Source: Amarobacter sp035326025 (lineage in GTDB: Bacteria; Chloroflexota; Dehalococcoidia; Tepidiformales; Tepidiformaceae). Taken from it: a stretch of DNA of 32,840 bases. The first letter of the stretch is position 1, and each line of letters opens with the position of its first letter. The DNA is taken from contig DAOKYT010000025.1 in NCBI GenBank assembly GCA_035326025.1, positions 1 to 32,840 of the forward strand. The letters run 5' to 3'. Position numbers and translations under genes: made by a program. Of this stretch, positions 31,075-32,840 are shown piece by piece. The notes beneath the pieces are model-generated. The model was not told the origin of the DNA. It did no database searches and saw nothing but the letters and a program-made list of their open reading frames with translations.

Positions 31075-32438
31075 TGGGAAGCATCGTGCCAGCGCGCCGG
31101 TTGCCGCCGGTCCTGGCCATCGTGGTGGTGGTCCTGGCCATCGCCGCGTGCAGCTCGGAGGGCGGACCGGGGCCTCCTCCCGAGGTCACCTCGGCGGTTG
31201 CGGAACGCGACGTGGTCGACGGGCTTGCTTCTCTCCGGTCGACGGTTACGGTGCGGTTCGATCGGCCGTTCGAGCTGGCGCCATCGAGAGTGCCGCTGGC
31301 CTCGCATTTCGAGTTCGAGGTGCCGCTGGCCACCGGCGGGACGAAGCGTGTCTTCGTGGCCTCGGCCGAGCACGAGTCACGCGCCATTGTCTTGAAGGTC
31401 GATACGCTCATCCCCGACGGCGCGACGCTCAGGGTCGCGCGGCGTGCGTTCGATGCGGAGGCGACCGGCGAGATGGAGGTCACGGTCGAGGGCGAGCTCG
31501 ATCCAACGCTGGTGCTGCTGGCCTCGACCGAGCTCCAGGTCTCGGACCCATCGTTTTACGATGCCGCGTTCGTGGCGGAGGTGAGCGAGGACGACCGTGA
31601 CGCCGCGGCGCAGCGGAAGGCGCTGGAGGTCCACCTCAACCAGCGCCAGGCGGACCCGCGGACAGTCGCTGACGCGCTGGTTACCTACGACGCGATACCG
31701 GCCGGCATCGTGACATCGCCCAAGCTCCGGGCGGCGATCGCGGCGCTGACGGGGACGTTCGCCGAGCCGGCCATCCAATCGTTGCTCACGGAGGAAAATT
31801 GCACCGGTCTTCCCGCGGCGCGGATAGCGTTCGAACCACCGCCGGGTGACGCGGATTTGATTGCCCGCGTGACGTATCTCGGCAGCGGGGCGAGGGTGAT
31901 CTCCGTGAACCCGTTCGCCGAAGGTGAGCGCATCGAGCACCTGATGCCGATCCTCGCGCACGAGGCGGTGCACTGCGATGGGCTCGATGGCCGCGCGGAA
32001 GAGCTGGCGGCGACGGCGTTCGACGGGCTGCTCTACCTGAACCTCGTGGCGGCCGACCCGGAGCTCGCGCGGGTGAAGACGCGGGTCGCGCGGGAGCTGA
32101 ACATCGACGCGGTGGCGCTCATCAATAGCGGAGGGCGGCTGCCCGAGTCGATTGGCGTGCTGCCGAGCCCGGGGGTGACGCGCATCCTGCCGGGGACGAA
32201 CAGCGAGCACGGCTCATTCGCCGAGTTCATCGTGGCGGCGTACCCGCAGATCGACCGTGCGACATCGCCCACGGAGGACCTCGCGCAGGACTATGCGGAC
32301 ATCCTGGCACAAGGAGCGGGGATGGAGCGGGGGGACCCGTTCAGCATCCGGTACCTGGACGAGCTGCTGGGGCGGGCCATCCACCCGGCGGTTCTGGTGG
32401 CGGCGATCCAGGCATTTGGCCTTGCGCCGGCCAGTTAA
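31074..32438 (+). CDS. Lipoprotein with HExxH zinc-protease motif
   Basis: 454 residues. An N-terminal signal helix (PVLAIVVVVLAIAAC) with lipobox IAAC places lipidated C26 at the membrane surface, exported. Residues ~30-150 are beta-rich with acidic surface (Ig/Big-like pattern: STVTVRFDRPFELAPSRVP, DGATLRVARRAFDAE). Residues ~235-430 contain the zinc-binding HEAVH (H296-H300) in ILAHEAVHCDGLDGRAEELAATAFDG; the Glu-rich stretch after it could supply the third ligand (gluzincin-like). No known peptidase family is recognised, so activity is inferred from the motif alone. The start ATG overlaps the hydratase stop. A surface zinc protease or its inactive relative is the best description. Confidence 0.7.
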   Translation: MGSIVPARRLPPVLAIVVVVLAIAACSSEGGPGPPPEVTSAVAERDVVDGLASLRSTVTVRFDRPFELAPSRVPLASHFEFEVPLATGGTKRVFVASAEHESRAIVLKVDTLIPDGATLRVARRAFDAEATGEMEVTVEGELDPTLVLLASTELQVSDPSFYDAAFVAEVSEDDRDAAAQRKALEVHLNQRQADPRTVADALVTYDAIPAGIVTSPKLRAAIAALTGTFAEPAIQSLLTEENCTGLPAARIAFEPPPGDADLIARVTYLGSGARVISVNPFAEGERIEHLMPILAHEAVHCDGLDGRAEELAATAFDGLLYLNLVAADPELARVKTRVARELNIDAVALINSGGRLPESIGVLPSPGVTRILPGTNSEHGSFAEFIVAAYPQIDRATSPTEDLAQDYADILAQGAGMERGDPFSIRYLDELLGRAIHPAVLVAAIQAFGLAPAS

Positions 32439-32840
32439 TTGCGGGTGGGCCGGATTCTTACGCTTTTCTAACGGTTATGGCTTGTCCGAATCTACGCGCG
32501 GAGCGGAGGGGCGTAACAACGGGCCGCATGAAGCCGGGAATCGCGACAAGTGCCGTCGCGATGCCCAACTACTGATGCAGGTGTGGCTGCCGGGGGTCTT
32601 GACTTGTTCTTCACCCGGTAGCCACGATGCAGTCCCTCAGGGGAAACCCTGATAGTCCAGGCAAAAGGAAAGGCCCCGGCGCGGCGGCAACCGCGACGGG
32701 GCTGGTCGCAAGGAGAACGTGAGAGCGCCTTGCGCCGGGGAGTTTAGCACGCGCTAAGCTGGCCGTCGCAATGGGTAGAGCGGCAAGAGCCGTGACGCCC
32801 GCCCCCTCTCTCCCGCGACCCGGAAAGGAGCGTTGCCGGG
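32439..32840. other. Noncoding tail with consecutive hairpins
   Basis: About 400 bases without a supported gene. Hairpins in order: TCGCG/CGCGA (32541-32561); a 12-base-pair stem with one G-U and a 19-base loop (32583-32594 with 32614-32625), flanked by GATGCAG direct repeats (32574 and 32626); a TCAGGG-GAAA-CCCTGA hairpin with a GNRA loop (32637-32652); the stem at 32671-32703; CGCAAGG/CCTTGCG (32707-32734); and an 8-base-pair AGTTTAGC/GCTAAGCT stem (32741-32760). A structured RNA or leader is likely. The ATG at 32771 opens a frame to the edge but is too short to judge. Confidence 0.4.
32671..32703 (-). terminator. Intrinsic terminator for a minus-strand gene beyond the right edge
   Basis: A GC-rich hairpin of about 12 pairs (AGGCCCCG/CGGGGCT plus CGCGG/CCGCG, 6-base loop). 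Read on the minus strand it is followed by CCTTTCCTTTTGCC, a T-rich tract that fits rho-independent termination. No minus-strand gene is visible to its right inside the window. Confidence 0.55.

Noticed and set aside
32521..32660. Riboswitch classes (cobalamin, c-di-GMP, TPP, FMN) in the tail region
   Set aside because: None of their conserved core sequences is present, so only generic hairpins are reported.
32771..32840. ORF starting at ATG 32771 and running off the edge
   Set aside because: Only 23 codons, no ribosome binding site, no recognisable product; the -10-like box is 10 bases away rather than 6-7.

Overview
The window is 32.8 kb of very GC-rich bacterial chromosome with densely packed genes. 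A run of exactly 100 N (1406-1505) marks a scaffold join, so this is a draft or metagenome-derived assembly. No rRNA or tRNA gene was found, so taxonomy is inference. The gene mix (GH57, GT35 and GT5 glycogen enzymes, a YabN-type methylase-MazG fusion, a TrkA pair, a retropepsin module) and the many apparently leaderless genes best fit a free-living member of the Chloroflexota or a similar deep-branching high-GC lineage.

Layout. 1-3600: start of lepA (minus), malate dehydrogenase (plus), then a HAD hydrolase-argH operon (minus) cut by the gap. 3700-8930: a glycogen/alpha-glucan cluster of GT35 phosphorylase, GH57 enzyme and GT5 synthase, the last two overlapping by 4 bases. 9000-11600: methylase-MazG fusion, thioredoxin-fold protein, small membrane protein. 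11900-17300: cyclase-family hydrolase, DUF1353 membrane protein, alpha/beta hydrolase, flavin-binding pyridoxamine-oxidase-like protein, and the lipid II flippase MurJ. 17380-18060: a 43-codon leaderless ORF and a multi-pass membrane protein. 18080-21070: a crotonase-fold protein diverging from a tetR-ABC ATPase-ABC permease operon whose promoter carries a perfect inverted repeat. 21130-23230: aspartate-semialdehyde dehydrogenase and an atypical SDR protein. 23230-23995: a long, highly structured intergenic region. 23996-26600: small membrane protein, universal stress protein, two TrkA proteins, prephenate dehydratase. 26580-28500 (minus): DNA glycosylase, EamA transporter, small membrane protein. 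28540-30260: a decayed insertion in the 3' end of a DUF402 gene, carrying a retropepsin-like protease, a small partner protein and a probable terminase fragment. 30286-32438: a canonical enoyl-CoA hydratase and a lipoprotein with a zinc-protease motif. 32439-32840: a noncoding tail with consecutive hairpins.

Most annotated functions are core metabolism: TCA cycle; arginine, Asp-family and phenylalanine synthesis; glycogen turnover; peptidoglycan; potassium regulation. The most interesting signals are: (1) TANNNT -10 boxes 6-7 bases before start codons at several genes, implying leaderless mRNAs; (2) the direct-repeat-flanked insertion in DUF402 with its retropepsin module; (3) the TetR operator; (4) two long structured noncoding regions, one with a T-box-like 12-mer; (5) two enzymes that lack their family's catalytic residues.
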